A stretch of 64,000 nt of DNA from Alloalcanivorax gelatiniphagus (GCF_005938655.1 NZ_VCQT01000038.1:62001-126000); one strand, 5' to 3'. Positions 1 through 9,336 are shown, counted from the stretch's first letter. Numbers and translations: made by a program. The notes: a model not told the origin generated them from the letters alone.

Positions 1-632
1 TGATCTCCATGGGCAGCCACCGCCTGCTCAAGCGCATGACCATCGAACTGGCCGGGGTGCGCCCGGGCCAGCGGGTACTGGACCTGGCCGGCGGCACCGG
101 CGATCTGGCGATCAAGTTTTCACGGCTGGTGGGCGACACCGGCGAGGTGGTACTGGCGGACATCAACGACGCCATGCTGGCGGTGGGCCGGGACCGTCTG
201 ATCGACGCCGGCTGCGGCCATAACACCCGGGTGGCCCAGGTCAACGGCGAGTGCCTGCCGTTCGCCGACAACAGCTTCGACTGCGTGACCATCGCCTTCG
301 GCCTGCGCAACATCACCGACAAGGACGCCGCCCTGGCCTCCATGCTGCGGGTGCTCAAGCCCGGCGGCCGGCTGCTGGTGCTGGAGTTTTCCAAACCGGT
401 GAATCCGCTGTTGGGCAAGGCCTACGACACCTATTCCTTCGCGGTCTGGCCCCGGCTCGGCAAGCTGGTGGTGAACGACGCGGAAAGCTATCAGTACCTG
501 GCCGAGTCGATCCGCATGCACCCAGACCAGGACACCCTCAAGGCGATGATGGACAAGGCCGGTTACGGCCGCACCGAGTACTTCAACATGATCGGCGGCA
601 TCGTCGCCCTGCACCGGGGTTTCAAGCTCTGA
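1..632 (+). CDS. ubiE: Ubiquinone/menaquinone C-methyltransferase UbiE (5' partial)
   Basis: The enzyme is an SAM-dependent C-methyltransferase of ubiquinone (and menaquinone) synthesis. The frame is open to the window edge; the residues before the first internal ATG (base 9) read I-S and continue into [10 protein letters not shown], the conserved stretch that lies some 40 residues inside the family, so the real start is outside the window. The SAM-binding motif [15 protein letters not shown] and the family motif AFGLRNITD are intact. Its TGA overlaps the ATG of the next gene, giving a translationally coupled ubiE-ubiJ-ubiB operon. Confidence 0.95.
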   Translation, partial: ISMGSHRLLKRMTIELAGVRPGQRVLDLAGGTGDLAIKFSRLVGDTGEVVLADINDAMLAVGRDRLIDAGCGHNTRVAQVNGECLPFADNSFDCVTIAFGLRNITDKDAALASMLRVLKPGGRLLVLEFSKPVNPLLGKAYDTYSFAVWPRLGKLVVNDAESYQYLAESIRMHPDQDTLKAMMDKAGYGRTEYFNMIGGIVALHRGFKL

Positions 633-1261
633 TGCGTCAGCCCGGCCTGCTCTCCACCACCGCCACCGCCACCGCCGAACGGGCCATCAACGCCGCCCTG
701 CGCGGCGACCCGGCCAGTGCCGCGCGCCTCAACCGGCACGCCGGCCGGCTGCTGGCGGTACGCCTGACCCTGCCCGCCACCGCCTTCTACGCCCTGATCG
801 TGGAAGACGGCGTGGAACTGTACCTGCGCAGCGAGGCGCAACCGGACGTGACCGTCACCGGCAACCCGGTGGACCTGGCGGCGCTGGTGATGGACTGGCG
901 GCGCCAGCCCGGGGTGATCGGCGGCGCCGTGCGCGTCGAAGGCAACCGGGAACTTCTGCAGGACCTGCGCGAACTGGCCGCCGACCTGCGGCTGGACTGG
1001 GGCGCCCTGCTGGAACCGCTGATCGGCGGCGAACTGGCCCAGCAGGTGGACCTGGGCGCGCGCCGGCTGTTCGGCTGGGCGCGGGCCACCCTGGACCGGC
1101 TCGGCGAGCAGGTCGGCGACTACCTGGGCAGCGAGGCCGGCCTGCTGGCCCTGCGCCGGGACCTTTATGAGTTCTACCAGGACGTGGATGAACTGCGCGG
1201 CGACGTGGATCGTCTGGAAGCCCGCGTGCAACACCTGACCCAGCGGAGCCCGCGTCCCTGA
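632..1261 (+). CDS. ubiJ: Ubiquinone biosynthesis accessory factor UbiJ (SCP2 domain)
   Basis: A 209-residue protein with an SCP2-type lipid-binding N-terminal region (roughly residues 20-115, including ELYLRSEAQPDVTVTGNP) and an arginine/leucine-rich helical C-terminal part. UbiJ, from family knowledge, scaffolds the Ubi hydroxylase and methylase complex and binds the hydrophobic quinone precursor. The start was chosen because its ATG overlaps the ubiE stop, and the stop in turn overlaps the ubiB ATG. The position between ubiE and ubiB is the classical one and is the strongest argument for the assignment. Confidence 0.9.
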   Translation: MRQPGLLSTTATATAERAINAALRGDPASAARLNRHAGRLLAVRLTLPATAFYALIVEDGVELYLRSEAQPDVTVTGNPVDLAALVMDWRRQPGVIGGAVRVEGNRELLQDLRELAADLRLDWGALLEPLIGGELAQQVDLGARRLFGWARATLDRLGEQVGDYLGSEAGLLALRRDLYEFYQDVDELRGDVDRLEARVQHLTQRSPRP

Positions 1262-2877
1262 TGCCTCCCGTTATCCGCCTGCTGACGGTGGTCCATGTGG
1301 CCTGCCGTTACCGCCTGTTTTCCCTGCTGCCCGCGCATCCGGCCCGGCCCCTGCTGGTGGGCCTGCAGTATCTGGTGCCCTCCAGCTGGCCCGGCACCGG
1401 CGACCTGAGCGACGGCGACCGGCTGCGCCTGGCCCTGGAGCGGCTGGGCCCGATCTTTATCAAATTCGGCCAGCTGATGGCCACCCGCCGGGACATGCTG
1501 CCGCCGGAGTGGACCGAGGCCCTGGCGCGCCTGCAGGACAAGGTCACCCCGTTCGACGGCGCCGAGGCCCGGGCTCTGGTGGAGGCGGCCCTGCCCGAGC
1601 CCATCGACCAGGTATTCAGTGAATTCGACGACCAACCGCTGGCCGCCGCCTCGGTGGCCCAGGTGCACCCGGCCACCCTGGCCGGCGGCGGCGAAGTGGT
1701 GGTCAAGGTGCTGCGCCCGGGCATCGAGCAACGGGTGGAGCGGGACCTGAAGGTGATGGATTTCGGCGCCCGGATGCTGGAGCGCCTGTGGGCCGATGCC
1801 CGCTATTTTCACCCGGTGCGGGTGGTGCGGGACTACCAGCATGTGATCCGCGCGGAGCTGGACCTGGAGCGGGAAGCCCGCAACAGCGAAACCATGCGCC
1901 GGCACTTTCTGTTCAGCCCGCTGCTGCATATCCCCGCCGTGCACCTGGGCCTGTCGTCCCGGCGGGTGATGGTCTCCGAGCGCATTTACGGCATCCCGGT
2001 GAACGATCGGGCGCGCATCGAGGCAACGGGCATCGACCCCCGTCAGCTGGCCGAGCGCGGCGTGGAGATCTTTTTCACCCAGGTATTCCGGCACAATTTC
2101 TTCCACGCCGACATGCACCCGGGCAACATCTTCGTTAATCCGGAGCACCCGGAATCGCCCCAGTACATGGCGGTGGACTGCGCCATCGCCGGGCGCCTCT
2201 CCAAGCAGGACCTGAATGTGCTGGGCCGCATGGTGCTGGCGGTGATGCGCGAGGACTACCCGGGCCTGGTGGATCTGGTGATCCGCGCCGGCTGGGCGCG
2301 CGGCCCCATCGACCGGCCTCACTTCGAGCAGGCGGTCACCGAACTGATCGAGCCGGTGCGCGGCGCCAACCTGGAGTCGCTGGAGTTCGCGCCGCTGATT
2401 CTCAAACTGTTCGACCTGGCCCGGGACTACCATATCGAAGCGCCGGTGCAGTACATCCTGCTGATGAAGACCCTGGTGCACATCGAGGGCCTGGGCCGCA
2501 GCATCTACCCGCAACTGGACATCTGGACCACCGGCCGGCCGCTGCTGGAACGCTGGATGCTGGAGGAGTACGGCCCCACCGCCACCGCCCGCAAGCTGCG
2601 TAACCGGCTGCCGGAGTGGACCGCCCAGTTGCCGGAAATGCCGGACCTGCTGCGCGATGCCCTGGAGAACCTGCGCCACCAGCCCCAGCAGCAGCGCGAG
2701 ACCGCCCAGCGCTTCGAGGACGGCCTGCGCCGCCACCGCCGCACCCTGCTGGCCGGCCTGGGCGGCCTCACCCTGGCCGGCCTGGCCGCCGCCGACGCCC
2801 TGTTCGCCGGGGGCCGCGCCGCGCCCTGGCTGGCCGCCGGCGGCGCCGTCCTGCTGATCGGCGCCTGGCGCCGATAG
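1261..2877 (+). CDS. ubiB: UbiB, ABC1/ADCK-family atypical kinase-like ubiquinone factor
   Basis: 538 residues, close to the family norm. Visible hallmarks are the KxGQ motif (FIKFGQLMATRRDMLPPEW, about residues 65-85), the alanine-rich nucleotide loop AAASVAQVH near residue 130, the catalytic-type HADMHPGNIFV near 280 and the DFG-equivalent VDCAIAGRL. Two hydrophobic segments at the C-terminus anchor it in the inner membrane. UbiB has ATPase activity and is thought to help extract quinone intermediates. It is translationally coupled to ubiJ. It is followed by only 84 bases before hisE, whereas hisI sits at this point in Pseudomonas. Confidence 0.95.
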   Translation: MPPVIRLLTVVHVACRYRLFSLLPAHPARPLLVGLQYLVPSSWPGTGDLSDGDRLRLALERLGPIFIKFGQLMATRRDMLPPEWTEALARLQDKVTPFDGAEARALVEAALPEPIDQVFSEFDDQPLAAASVAQVHPATLAGGGEVVVKVLRPGIEQRVERDLKVMDFGARMLERLWADARYFHPVRVVRDYQHVIRAELDLEREARNSETMRRHFLFSPLLHIPAVHLGLSSRRVMVSERIYGIPVNDRARIEATGIDPRQLAERGVEIFFTQVFRHNFFHADMHPGNIFVNPEHPESPQYMAVDCAIAGRLSKQDLNVLGRMVLAVMREDYPGLVDLVIRAGWARGPIDRPHFEQAVTELIEPVRGANLESLEFAPLILKLFDLARDYHIEAPVQYILLMKTLVHIEGLGRSIYPQLDIWTTGRPLLERWMLEEYGPTATARKLRNRLPEWTAQLPEMPDLLRDALENLRHQPQQQRETAQRFEDGLRRHRRTLLAGLGGLTLAGLAAADALFAGGRAAPWLAAGGAVLLIGAWRR

Positions 2878-2961
2878 CTAGCGGCGACGCTGGGGTATCG
2901 CTGGCGCCGGTGCTAGACTGGCACGATAATTGGAACCCGAATCATCGAGAATCCGACCACC

Positions 2962-3300
2962 ATGTCCGACATTCTCAATCAGCTCCATCAGGTGCTCGAA
3001 GCCCGCAAGGGCGCCGACCCGGATTCATCCTATGTGGCCAGCCTGTATGGCAAGGGCCTCAACAAGATTCTCGAAAAGGTCGGTGAGGAAGCGGTGGAAA
3101 CCCTGCTCGCCGCCCGTGACACCGAAGCCGGTGGCGACCCGGAAGCCCTGATCGGCGAAACCGCCGACCTGTGGTTCCATTCCATGGTCATGCTGGCGCA
3201 CCTGGGCCTCGGCCCGGAACAGGTTCTGGCCAGGCTGGAGCAACGCTTCGGTCTTTCCGGACACGATGAAAAAGCCGCGCGGAAAGCGCGAGGAGAATAG
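2962..3300 (+). CDS. hisE: Phosphoribosyl-ATP pyrophosphatase HisE
   Basis: 112 residues, single-domain MazG-like pyrophosphohydrolase that carries out the second step of histidine synthesis. The helical metal-binding signature is visible in [13 protein letters not shown] and [14 protein letters not shown], which supply the acidic residues that hold magnesium. The ATG is preceded at a distance by an unremarkable leader. hisI, which makes the next step and is usually fused to or beside hisE, is not seen here. The tatA ribosome site (GAGGAGA) lies inside the 3' end of hisE, so hisE and tatA are probably cotranscribed. Confidence 0.93.
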   Translation: MSDILNQLHQVLEARKGADPDSSYVASLYGKGLNKILEKVGEEAVETLLAARDTEAGGDPEALIGETADLWFHSMVMLAHLGLGPEQVLARLEQRFGLSGHDEKAARKARGE

Positions 3301-3302
3301 CT

Positions 3303-3533
3303 ATGCTTGGCGGTATCAGTATCTGGCAATTGCTTATCGTTCTGGCCATCGTGGTGCTGCTGTTCGGCACCAAGAAACTGCGCAATATCGGCAGCGACCT
3401 GGGCGGCGCGGTGAAAGGCTTCAAGGACTCGGTCAAGGACGGCGAGAAGGAACAGGATCAGAAGCGCATCGCCGGCGACGACGATGGCGAAGGACAGACC
3501 CGGGAACAGGAAAAGCACAAGGACCAGGCGTAA
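3303..3533 (+). CDS. tatA: Sec-independent translocase subunit TatA
   Basis: 76 residues with the TatA plan: a short periplasmic N-terminus, one transmembrane helix ([14 protein letters not shown]), the FGTKKL hinge, an amphipathic helix ([11 protein letters not shown]) and a charged tail ending in KHKDQA. TatA forms the oligomeric pore for export of folded twin-arginine proteins. It begins 2 bases after hisE and is followed by tatB and tatC on the same strand. Confidence 0.95.
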   Translation: MLGGISIWQLLIVLAIVVLLFGTKKLRNIGSDLGGAVKGFKDSVKDGEKEQDQKRIAGDDDGEGQTREQEKHKDQA

Positions 3534-3581
3534 CGCGCCCCGGCCGGACACGGCCCGGTTTTATTATGAGAGCCCCGCCGT

Positions 3582-3986
3582 ATGTTTGATATCGGCTTTT
3601 CCGAGCTGACGCTGATTTTCGTGATCGGCCTGGTGGTGCTGGGCCCCGAGCGCCTGCCCAAGGCGGCGCGCACGGTGGGCTATTGGATGGGCCGCGCCCG
3701 TTCCACCTTCAACCATCTGCGCAGCGAACTAGAGCGCGAAGCGCTCAATCAGGACATGCGCGAGCGCATGGAAAGCCAGATGCGCGAGATGGGCCTGGAC
3801 GAAGACAGTATCCGCGAGGCCCGCGACAACCTGCTGTCCGAACAGGACGTGGCCCGCGCCCGCCGCCGGCCCCAGACCCTGGAACACGACCAGCCCCAGG
3901 AACACGAGCCCCTGGAACACGACAGCGGCGATAAGCCAGCGCCCACCGCGGAACACCCCGAGTCCGAGAAGAAATCGAATGACTGA
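3582..3986 (+). CDS. tatB: Sec-independent translocase subunit TatB
   Basis: 134 residues, starting MFDIGFSEL with the TatB-specific glutamate in the transmembrane helix and the GPERLP hinge, followed by a long amphipathic helix and an acidic, low-complexity C-terminal tail rich in E, H and P. TatB with TatC forms the twin-arginine signal receptor. The last codons overlap the tatC ATG by 8 bases, which implies translational coupling. Confidence 0.95.
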   Translation: MFDIGFSELTLIFVIGLVVLGPERLPKAARTVGYWMGRARSTFNHLRSELEREALNQDMRERMESQMREMGLDEDSIREARDNLLSEQDVARARRRPQTLEHDQPQEHEPLEHDSGDKPAPTAEHPESEKKSND

Positions 3987-4746
3987 GGAACACGGGGAGG
4001 ACACCCCGCAAACATTGATCTCCCATCTGCTGGAACTGCGCAACCGCCTGCTCAAGGCGGTGATCGCCGTGCTGGTGGTGTTTCTCTGCCTGTTCTACTT
4101 CTCCCGGGAGCTCTACACCCTGGTGGCGCGGCCGCTGATGGACGTGATGCCGGCGGGCACCCAGATGATCGCCACCGGCGTGGCCTCGCCGTTCCTGGCG
4201 CCGTTCAAGCTGACCCTGTATCTGAGCATCTTCGGCGCCATGCCGTTCATCCTGCATCAGGCCTGGGCGTTCGTGGCGCCGGGGCTGTACAAGCACGAAA
4301 AACGGCTGGCGGTGCCGCTGCTGGTAAGCAGCGTGTTGCTGTTCTACGCCGGCGCCGCCTTTGCCTACTTCGTGGTGTTCCCGCTGATGTTCCAGTTCTT
4401 CACCACGGTGGCCCCGGAAGGGGTGGCGGTGACCACCGACATCAGCAGCTACCTGGACTTCGTGCTGGCCCTGTTCCTGGCCTTTGGCTTCGCCTTCGAA
4501 CTGCCCATCGCCATCGTGCTGCTGGTGACCACCGGCCTGGTCACGGTGGAGAAACTGTCCGCCTCGCGGGCCTATGTGGTGGTCGGCTGCTTCGTGGTTG
4601 GCATGCTGCTGACGCCGCCGGACATTGTCAGCCAGACCCTGCTGGCGGTGCCCATGTGGCTGCTGTTCGAGATCGGCCTGCTGTTCGGCCGCGCCGTGGA
4701 GCGGCGCAAGGACGAGGACCCGGCGCCGGAAGCCGACTCCGACTGA
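3979..4746 (+). CDS. tatC: Sec-independent translocase subunit TatC
   Basis: 255 residues with six predicted transmembrane helices and the TatC hallmarks: the cytoplasmic N-terminus with [12 protein letters not shown] and the conserved F-E pair in [11 protein letters not shown]. It recognises the twin-arginine signal peptide. The start overlaps tatB. The gene ends convergently with the lipoprotein gene on the minus strand; the 31 bases between them contain only a small GC hairpin without a T tract. Confidence 0.96.
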   Translation: MTEEHGEDTPQTLISHLLELRNRLLKAVIAVLVVFLCLFYFSRELYTLVARPLMDVMPAGTQMIATGVASPFLAPFKLTLYLSIFGAMPFILHQAWAFVAPGLYKHEKRLAVPLLVSSVLLFYAGAAFAYFVVFPLMFQFFTTVAPEGVAVTTDISSYLDFVLALFLAFGFAFELPIAIVLLVTTGLVTVEKLSASRAYVVVGCFVVGMLLTPPDIVSQTLLAVPMWLLFEIGLLFGRAVERRKDEDPAPEADSD

Positions 4747-4777
4747 GCCGGCCTTAACGTAGCCGGGCCTGACAGGG

Positions 4778-5740
4778 TCAGAAGCGGTAGGCGCCCACCG
4801 GCGTGATACCGATCTCGCCGGCCGGCTCATCGGCCTCCACCGCCTCTCGGGACACCGGCGCCGGCGGCACCTGGGTAACCGGGGCCGACGCCGAGGGCGC
4901 CCTGGCCATGCAGCCATTTTGCTCCAGAAACGCCAGTAACCGGTCGCGCACCGCCGGATCACGGGTGCCCTGGCCGTGGCCGCCCTTGAGGGCCTGGAAG
5001 GTCTTCGGCTCGGCGGCGGCCTGGAACAGCGCCTCCCCCTGACGGAACGGAATCACCGGATCTTCCCGGCTGTGCAGAATCAGCAACGGCCGGGGCGCCA
5101 GCTCGGCAATGTGCCGCTCCGGATCAAGATCGCGGGCGGGCAGGGTCGGCAGCACCATCCAGCGCAATGGCCACAGCAACCAGCTGCGCCGCATCACATC
5201 GTCGGCGATGCCCCGGTAGCTGGCGAAGCTGGCCTCCAGCATCACGCAATCCACGCGGCCGCGATTGTCGTCCCGGGCCAGCACGCCGGTGCCCAGGGCA
5301 CCGCCCAGGCTCTGACCGAACATCACCAGCGGCTTGCCGTCCAGGCGGCCGGAGGCGCTCAGCCAGTCCAACCCGAGCTGCACGTCGGCCAGGGCGCCGG
5401 GCAGGTCCGGGCTGCCCTCGGACAGGCCATAGCCCCGGTAATCCAGCAGAAAGACGTTGTAGCCCCGCTCCGGCAGCCAGTGCACGTTCATCAGATGGGT
5501 GCTGATGTTCTCCGCGTTGCCGTGCAGAAAGTAGACGGTGCCGCGCTGGTAGCCCCGGGCCGGCAACCACCAACCGTGCAGGCGCAGGCCGTCCGGATGG
5601 ATCAGCACCACATCCTCATAGGCCAGCCCCTGGCGGGCCGGGTTCTGCACCCAGGGTTTGGCCGGATAGAAGAACAGGCTGCTGCAGCCGCTCAGAACCG
5701 CCAGCAACACACCGCTGAGAATCAATCCAAGAGCTTTCAA
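4778..5740 (-). CDS. Alpha/beta-hydrolase lipoprotein
   Basis: 320 residues starting at a TTG codon (MKALGL) behind a GGGGA element; no better start is visible. Residues 1-19 form a lipoprotein signal ending in the lipobox VLSGC, so the protein is probably tethered to a membrane facing the periplasm. The body is a serine hydrolase of the abhydrolase type: oxyanion motif HGNAEN, nucleophile elbow GQSLGG, and candidate acid and histidine in HSREDPVIPF and KGGHGQG. The substrate is unknown. The C-terminal 50 residues are proline/valine rich. It shares direction and a 31-base gap with the DUF4105 gene upstream, so they may be cotranscribed. Confidence 0.85.
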   Translation of the reverse strand: MKALGLILSGVLLAVLSGCSSLFFYPAKPWVQNPARQGLAYEDVVLIHPDGLRLHGWWLPARGYQRGTVYFLHGNAENISTHLMNVHWLPERGYNVFLLDYRGYGLSEGSPDLPGALADVQLGLDWLSASGRLDGKPLVMFGQSLGGALGTGVLARDDNRGRVDCVMLEASFASYRGIADDVMRRSWLLWPLRWMVLPTLPARDLDPERHIAELAPRPLLILHSREDPVIPFRQGEALFQAAAEPKTFQALKGGHGQGTRDPAVRDRLLAFLEQNGCMARAPSASAPVTQVPPAPVSREAVEADEPAGEIGITPVGAYRF

Positions 5741-5771
5741 TGATGTCCCCGTTTACCCGCGGTGCCGGTGT

Positions 5772-7586
5772 TCAGTCGAAATACCAGCGCCATTGCAGTT
5801 TGAATTCGGTCTCGCCGTCGCCGCGCCAGCCTTCCCGCTCCACTTCGGCGCGCAGGCCCTGCTGGCCGGTCAGGGCGTACTGCACCGCCAGGGTGGAGCG
5901 GTAGCGGTAGACGTCGTTGACGAAGTAATGGCCGGCCCCGCCGGCCTGCCATTGCCAACGCCCGGCATGATACAGCAAGCCCGCCTCGGCGCCGCCCCCG
6001 GTGGTGATCCAGGGCGCGAAGTCGCTGTTGTTCTCGGCGCGGGCGCTGGCCAGCAGATACGGCTGCAGGTTACCCAGGCGCCAGCTGGCGCCGGCGCCGC
6101 CCTGCACATAGCGGACCAGCCGCCGGCGCTCCGCCCAGGCCCGCTCCAGGCCGCCTTCCACGTACCAGCTCAGCGGCTTGGAGAAGCGATCCCGGGGCGC
6201 CAGGGAGCGGATGCTGACCACATCCAGGGCTTCCAGGTCCACCGCCTGGGACTCGGTGCTGCGCAGGGTGATGCCCAGGCCCTGGATCTGAGCCCCGGAC
6301 AGAAAGCCCCGGTTGTTGTCGAGCAGGTCATGGTAGGTCAGCCGGTAGCTGAACTCACCGAAGTCATCGCTACCGCGCTGGCCGCCGGCCACCGCCAGCA
6401 TCTGCGAGCCGTGGCCCTGTTCCGGCGGCACCCGTTCCACCGGCGCCGGATCCTGCACCGCCGGCAGCCGGTTGATCAGGCTGAGCAGGGCGAAGGAGCG
6501 GCCGGCCACGTCCTCGGAGCGCTGCGCCTTGCGGTTGACGAAACGCACGTAGCGGTAGGCGGTATGGGCCATCAGCGCCTGGCGCCGGGGCGGATAGGCC
6601 TGGAAGGCGGGCTCCTCCGAGCGCGCCGGGTCATCGGCCAGGCCCCGCGCCAGTGCCCGCTCCTCACTGCTCAGCTGGTCGCTGAAGGCGGTCAGCTCCT
6701 GCTCCTTGGACGGCCGGTAATGCCGCTCGGTGATCAGCCCCTCCTGGTCCAGGGCGCGCACCGTGTTCACCGGCAGCTCGGCGAACCGCAGCTCATCAAG
6801 CAGCCCGCCCTCCGGCCGCGCCACCTGGACCAGCTCCAACAGCCGGAACGAGCAGTTCTCGTCGAAGAAGTAGTAGTCGAAATTGATGTCCTTCAGTTCC
6901 CACAGGTGATCGATCATCCAATCGATCTCCCCCTGGTTCAGGTCCAGGCTGTACTCCCAGATATCGCGGCTTTCCATGTTGGAGTACTGCTGGATCTTCT
7001 GCACATAGGGCACCAGGTTGAAACGGCCCGGGTAACCGCCGGCCAGGCCACGGTAGATGTAGAACAGGGAGTTGTCCTGCTCGGTGGTGACGGCGCCGAA
7101 GTTGATCGCCCAGGACAGCCACACCGCGCTGTCATCGCCCTGGTCCAGACGCATCAGGGTGTGCCCGAACATGGACGAGGGGCTGTTCAGATAGGAGGCC
7201 GGGAATACCAGCACCGCGCGCTTGGCGTGCACCGCGGCGCGCCATTCCAGATAGTCGGCGCAATGGGCGAACGGGGTGTCATCCCGCCAGTTCAGTTGCT
7301 CGGCGAGAAAGCGATAACGGGCGGGGAAGCGGCAGCGCGCCGGCGCGTGGTCCGGCCGTAGGGCGAGCACCGTGGCCCGCAGTTCCGCCAGCGGGTCGTC
7401 GGCGCCCCGCTCGGCGAGAAAGAAATTGTCGTCGTCCACGTAGCTGCGCTGACGATCACGCAGGGTGGCGCCGGGATTGATATGCAACAGGGCCCGCCAG
7501 CGCGGTTGTTCGGCCAGGGCGTCCAGGTCGCCGGCCCAGGCCGGCACGCAAAAAAGCGCAACCACGCACAGCAGTGCGAAACGCAT
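5772..7586 (-). CDS. DUF4105 (Lnb-type) envelope protein with possible C-terminal beta-barrel
   Basis: 604 residues with a signal peptide (first about 18 residues, ending PAWA). The central part carries the Lnb N-terminal/DUF4105 pattern, including HTLMRLDQ and WAINFGA and a conserved DENCSFRLLELV block. These regions have been linked to NlpC/P60-like cysteine peptidase folds. The last 200 residues alternate aromatic and polar residues and end in a W-x-W-Y-F pattern, as in outer-membrane beta strands, so an outer-membrane barrel is plausible. The function is unknown. It is followed by the lipoprotein hydrolase on the same strand. Confidence 0.8.
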   Translation of the reverse strand: MRFALLCVVALFCVPAWAGDLDALAEQPRWRALLHINPGATLRDRQRSYVDDDNFFLAERGADDPLAELRATVLALRPDHAPARCRFPARYRFLAEQLNWRDDTPFAHCADYLEWRAAVHAKRAVLVFPASYLNSPSSMFGHTLMRLDQGDDSAVWLSWAINFGAVTTEQDNSLFYIYRGLAGGYPGRFNLVPYVQKIQQYSNMESRDIWEYSLDLNQGEIDWMIDHLWELKDINFDYYFFDENCSFRLLELVQVARPEGGLLDELRFAELPVNTVRALDQEGLITERHYRPSKEQELTAFSDQLSSEERALARGLADDPARSEEPAFQAYPPRRQALMAHTAYRYVRFVNRKAQRSEDVAGRSFALLSLINRLPAVQDPAPVERVPPEQGHGSQMLAVAGGQRGSDDFGEFSYRLTYHDLLDNNRGFLSGAQIQGLGITLRSTESQAVDLEALDVVSIRSLAPRDRFSKPLSWYVEGGLERAWAERRRLVRYVQGGAGASWRLGNLQPYLLASARAENNSDFAPWITTGGGAEAGLLYHAGRWQWQAGGAGHYFVNDVYRYRSTLAVQYALTGQQGLRAEVEREGWRGDGETEFKLQWRWYFD

Positions 7587-7617
7587 GAGGATGTCCGGGA
7601 AAAGCGGATACTAAAAA

Positions 7618-7641
7618 GCCCGCCCTCCATGGAGGGCGGGC
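7618..7641 (-). terminator. Intrinsic terminator of the DUF3015 gene
   Basis: A perfect 24-base palindrome (GCCCGCCCTCCA and its complement). On the minus strand it is followed directly by TTTTT. It lies 15 bases after the stop of the DUF3015 gene. Confidence 0.85.
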
Positions 7642-7655
7642 CCGGGCGAGCAGGC

Positions 7656-8135
7656 TTATACGTACTTGGCCAGCTTCTGGTCTTGCTGCATCACGGCGGT
7701 GATGTTCTGCATGACTTCGGCGGCGCTCACGTCCTGGTGCGGGAAGATGGCGGCGAAGTTGTCGTGCATCAGACCGTTGAAGTGGGAACGGTCCTGGGTG
7801 GAGATGCCCATGGAAACGGACAGCGCGGTCAGAGCTTCGCCCTGGCCGGTGGCCATGTCCTGAGCCACTTCCTCGAGCACGCCGTTCATGGACAGCAGGC
7901 TCTCACCGGAGTAGGTCAGCGCGCCGCTGGTGTCACAGCCGTTGGTGCCACTGGTCATGCCGAAAGTAGCGTTACCGGAGGTGCCGTTGACGATGGTCGC
8001 CAGCAGGTGCACCGGCATGCCGGATTTGCCTTCGAAAATCAGGTTACCCCAACCACAGCCGGGACCACCCGGTGCAACGGCGTGGGCGGAAAAAGAAGCA
8101 CCAAGCAGTGCCGCAGCCAGAAAAGCTCTTTTCAT
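7656..8135 (-). CDS. DUF3015-family secreted protein
   Basis: 159 residues from the chosen ATG. The frame extends 27 codons upstream, but MKRAFLAAALLG opens a clear signal peptide (cleavage after SAHA) with an AGGAGA ribosome site seven bases before it, so the inner start was taken. The mature part keeps the family look: GCGWGNLIFEGK, a paired cysteine further on (NGCDTSG) and a C-terminal helical region rich in Q and D. The function of DUF3015 is unknown; members are abundant small periplasmic proteins. It is monocistronic, with its own promoter and terminator. Confidence 0.82.
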   Translation of the reverse strand: MKRAFLAAALLGASFSAHAVAPGGPGCGWGNLIFEGKSGMPVHLLATIVNGTSGNATFGMTSGTNGCDTSGALTYSGESLLSMNGVLEEVAQDMATGQGEALTALSVSMGISTQDRSHFNGLMHDNFAAIFPHQDVSAAEVMQNITAVMQQDQKLAKYV

Positions 8136-8205
8136 GGGTCTGTCTCCTGTTATCAAAATGTTATCCATAAGCTCCCCCATGCGGTTCCCCGGGAGCCGAA
8201 GCTTC

Positions 8206-8233
8206 ATCATAAACAAGGGTCATGAGGTTGCAA
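8206..8233 (-). promoter_or_regulatory. Candidate sigma-70 promoter of the DUF3015 gene
   Basis: On the minus strand TTGCAA (8233-8228) and TATGAT (8211-8206) are separated by 16 bases, about 70 bases before the chosen start codon. The match is good, but promoters called by eye are uncertain. Confidence 0.4.
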
Positions 8234-8284
8234 TATAGCGGTGCCATGGAAATTGTCGGGCAACAAAAAGCAAGCGGACCTTGA

Positions 8285-8722
8285 TCACAACTCCAACAGA
8301 AAGGTGACCGGGCCGTCGTTGATCAGGGAAACCTGCATATCCGCGCCGAACCGGCCCCGGGCCACCGGCACGCCGTGGCCGGCGACGGCGTCGATCAACG
8401 CCAGATAAAGGGGCTCGGCCAACTCCGGCGGGGCGGCGCTGGAGAAGGACGGGCGCCGCCCCTTGCGGGTGTCCGCCGCCAGGGTGAACTGGGAAACCAG
8501 CAGCACCGCGCCGCCGGCCTCGCGCACGTCGCGGTTCATGCGGCCCTGTTCATCGCTGAACACCCGGTAGCTCACCAGCCGCTCGGCCATGCGCGTGACC
8601 GCCGGGTGGTCATCGTGTTTTTCCATGCCGACCAACACCAGCAGACCGGCGCCGATCTCGCCGACGGTATCACCCTCAACGCGGACGGCGGCCTCGCGCA
8701 CCCGCTGTAAAAGCAGTTTCAT
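8285..8722 (-). CDS. dtd: D-aminoacyl-tRNA deacylase
   Basis: 145 residues, the exact family size. It hydrolyses D-amino acids (and glycine from tRNA-Ala) mischarged on tRNA. Both active-site signatures are present: SQFTL near residue 78-82 and the C-terminal NDGPVTF, with the cross-subunit Gly-cisPro dipeptide in GPVT. In Pseudomonas it lies next to proline iminopeptidase; here a DUF3261 gene sits between them. It is divergent from that gene with 47 bases between start codons. Confidence 0.95.
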   Translation of the reverse strand: MKLLLQRVREAAVRVEGDTVGEIGAGLLVLVGMEKHDDHPAVTRMAERLVSYRVFSDEQGRMNRDVREAGGAVLLVSQFTLAADTRKGRRPSFSSAAPPELAEPLYLALIDAVAGHGVPVARGRFGADMQVSLINDGPVTFLLEL

Positions 8723-8769
8723 GATTTCCCCTGTATCAAGGCGGGCGATTGTGCTGTATTAAACGCCCT

Positions 8770-9336
8770 ATGAAAATGCTTCCCCTGCTGCTGACACTGA
8801 TGCTCGCCGGCTGCGCCCTGTGGGCCGGCCCCGACGCCGTGCCCCGGCCGCTGGCACCGGCGTTCGGCGAGTACCGCGACTTCCAGCGCGACCTGACCAT
8901 CCGCCTGGCGGATGGCCGCACGGTGCGGTACCGGGTGGCACTGGCGCTGACGCCGGAGAGTTCGCGGATCAGTCTGTTGGACGCCGACGGCAAGGCGGTG
9001 CTGACCTACCAGCAGAGCCCCGGGCGCAGCGAGATCAGCCGCACGCCGGCGTTGCCGCCGGGGCTGTCCGCCGACGCCCTGATCGGCGATATCCAGCTGG
9101 CGTTCTGGCCGCGCGCCCGTCTGGAGCGCATGCTGCGCCCGCCCTGGCGGCTGGAGCGCCTGGACGACACCCTGCGCCTCTACGAGGGGCGCAGGGTGGA
9201 GGCGCGGGTGTCGTTCCAGGGGCCCAACCCCAAGCTCACGACGATCCCTGTGTATAACGCCCGCTACGATTACCTTCTGCTGCTCGTGCCGCCCGGGCTG
9301 TCAGCGCCTTCACCGCCCGCACCAGAGCCTGACTGA
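8770..9336 (+). CDS. DUF3261-family lipoprotein
   Basis: 188 residues from an ATG that opens a lipoprotein signal (MKMLPLLLTLMLAGC, lipobox LAGC); a longer frame from 8749 was rejected because it would place charged residues before the signal. The mature domain matches the DUF3261 pattern (RYRVALALTP, LLDADGKAVLTYQQSPG, DIQLAFWP, PPWRLERLDD). The function is unknown; relatives occur in fatty-acid and aryl-polyene clusters, but no such genes are adjacent here. The last 101 bases overlap the 3' end of the convergent proline iminopeptidase gene. Confidence 0.8.
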   Translation: MKMLPLLLTLMLAGCALWAGPDAVPRPLAPAFGEYRDFQRDLTIRLADGRTVRYRVALALTPESSRISLLDADGKAVLTYQQSPGRSEISRTPALPPGLSADALIGDIQLAFWPRARLERMLRPPWRLERLDDTLRLYEGRRVEARVSFQGPNPKLTTIPVYNARYDYLLLLVPPGLSAPSPPAPEPD

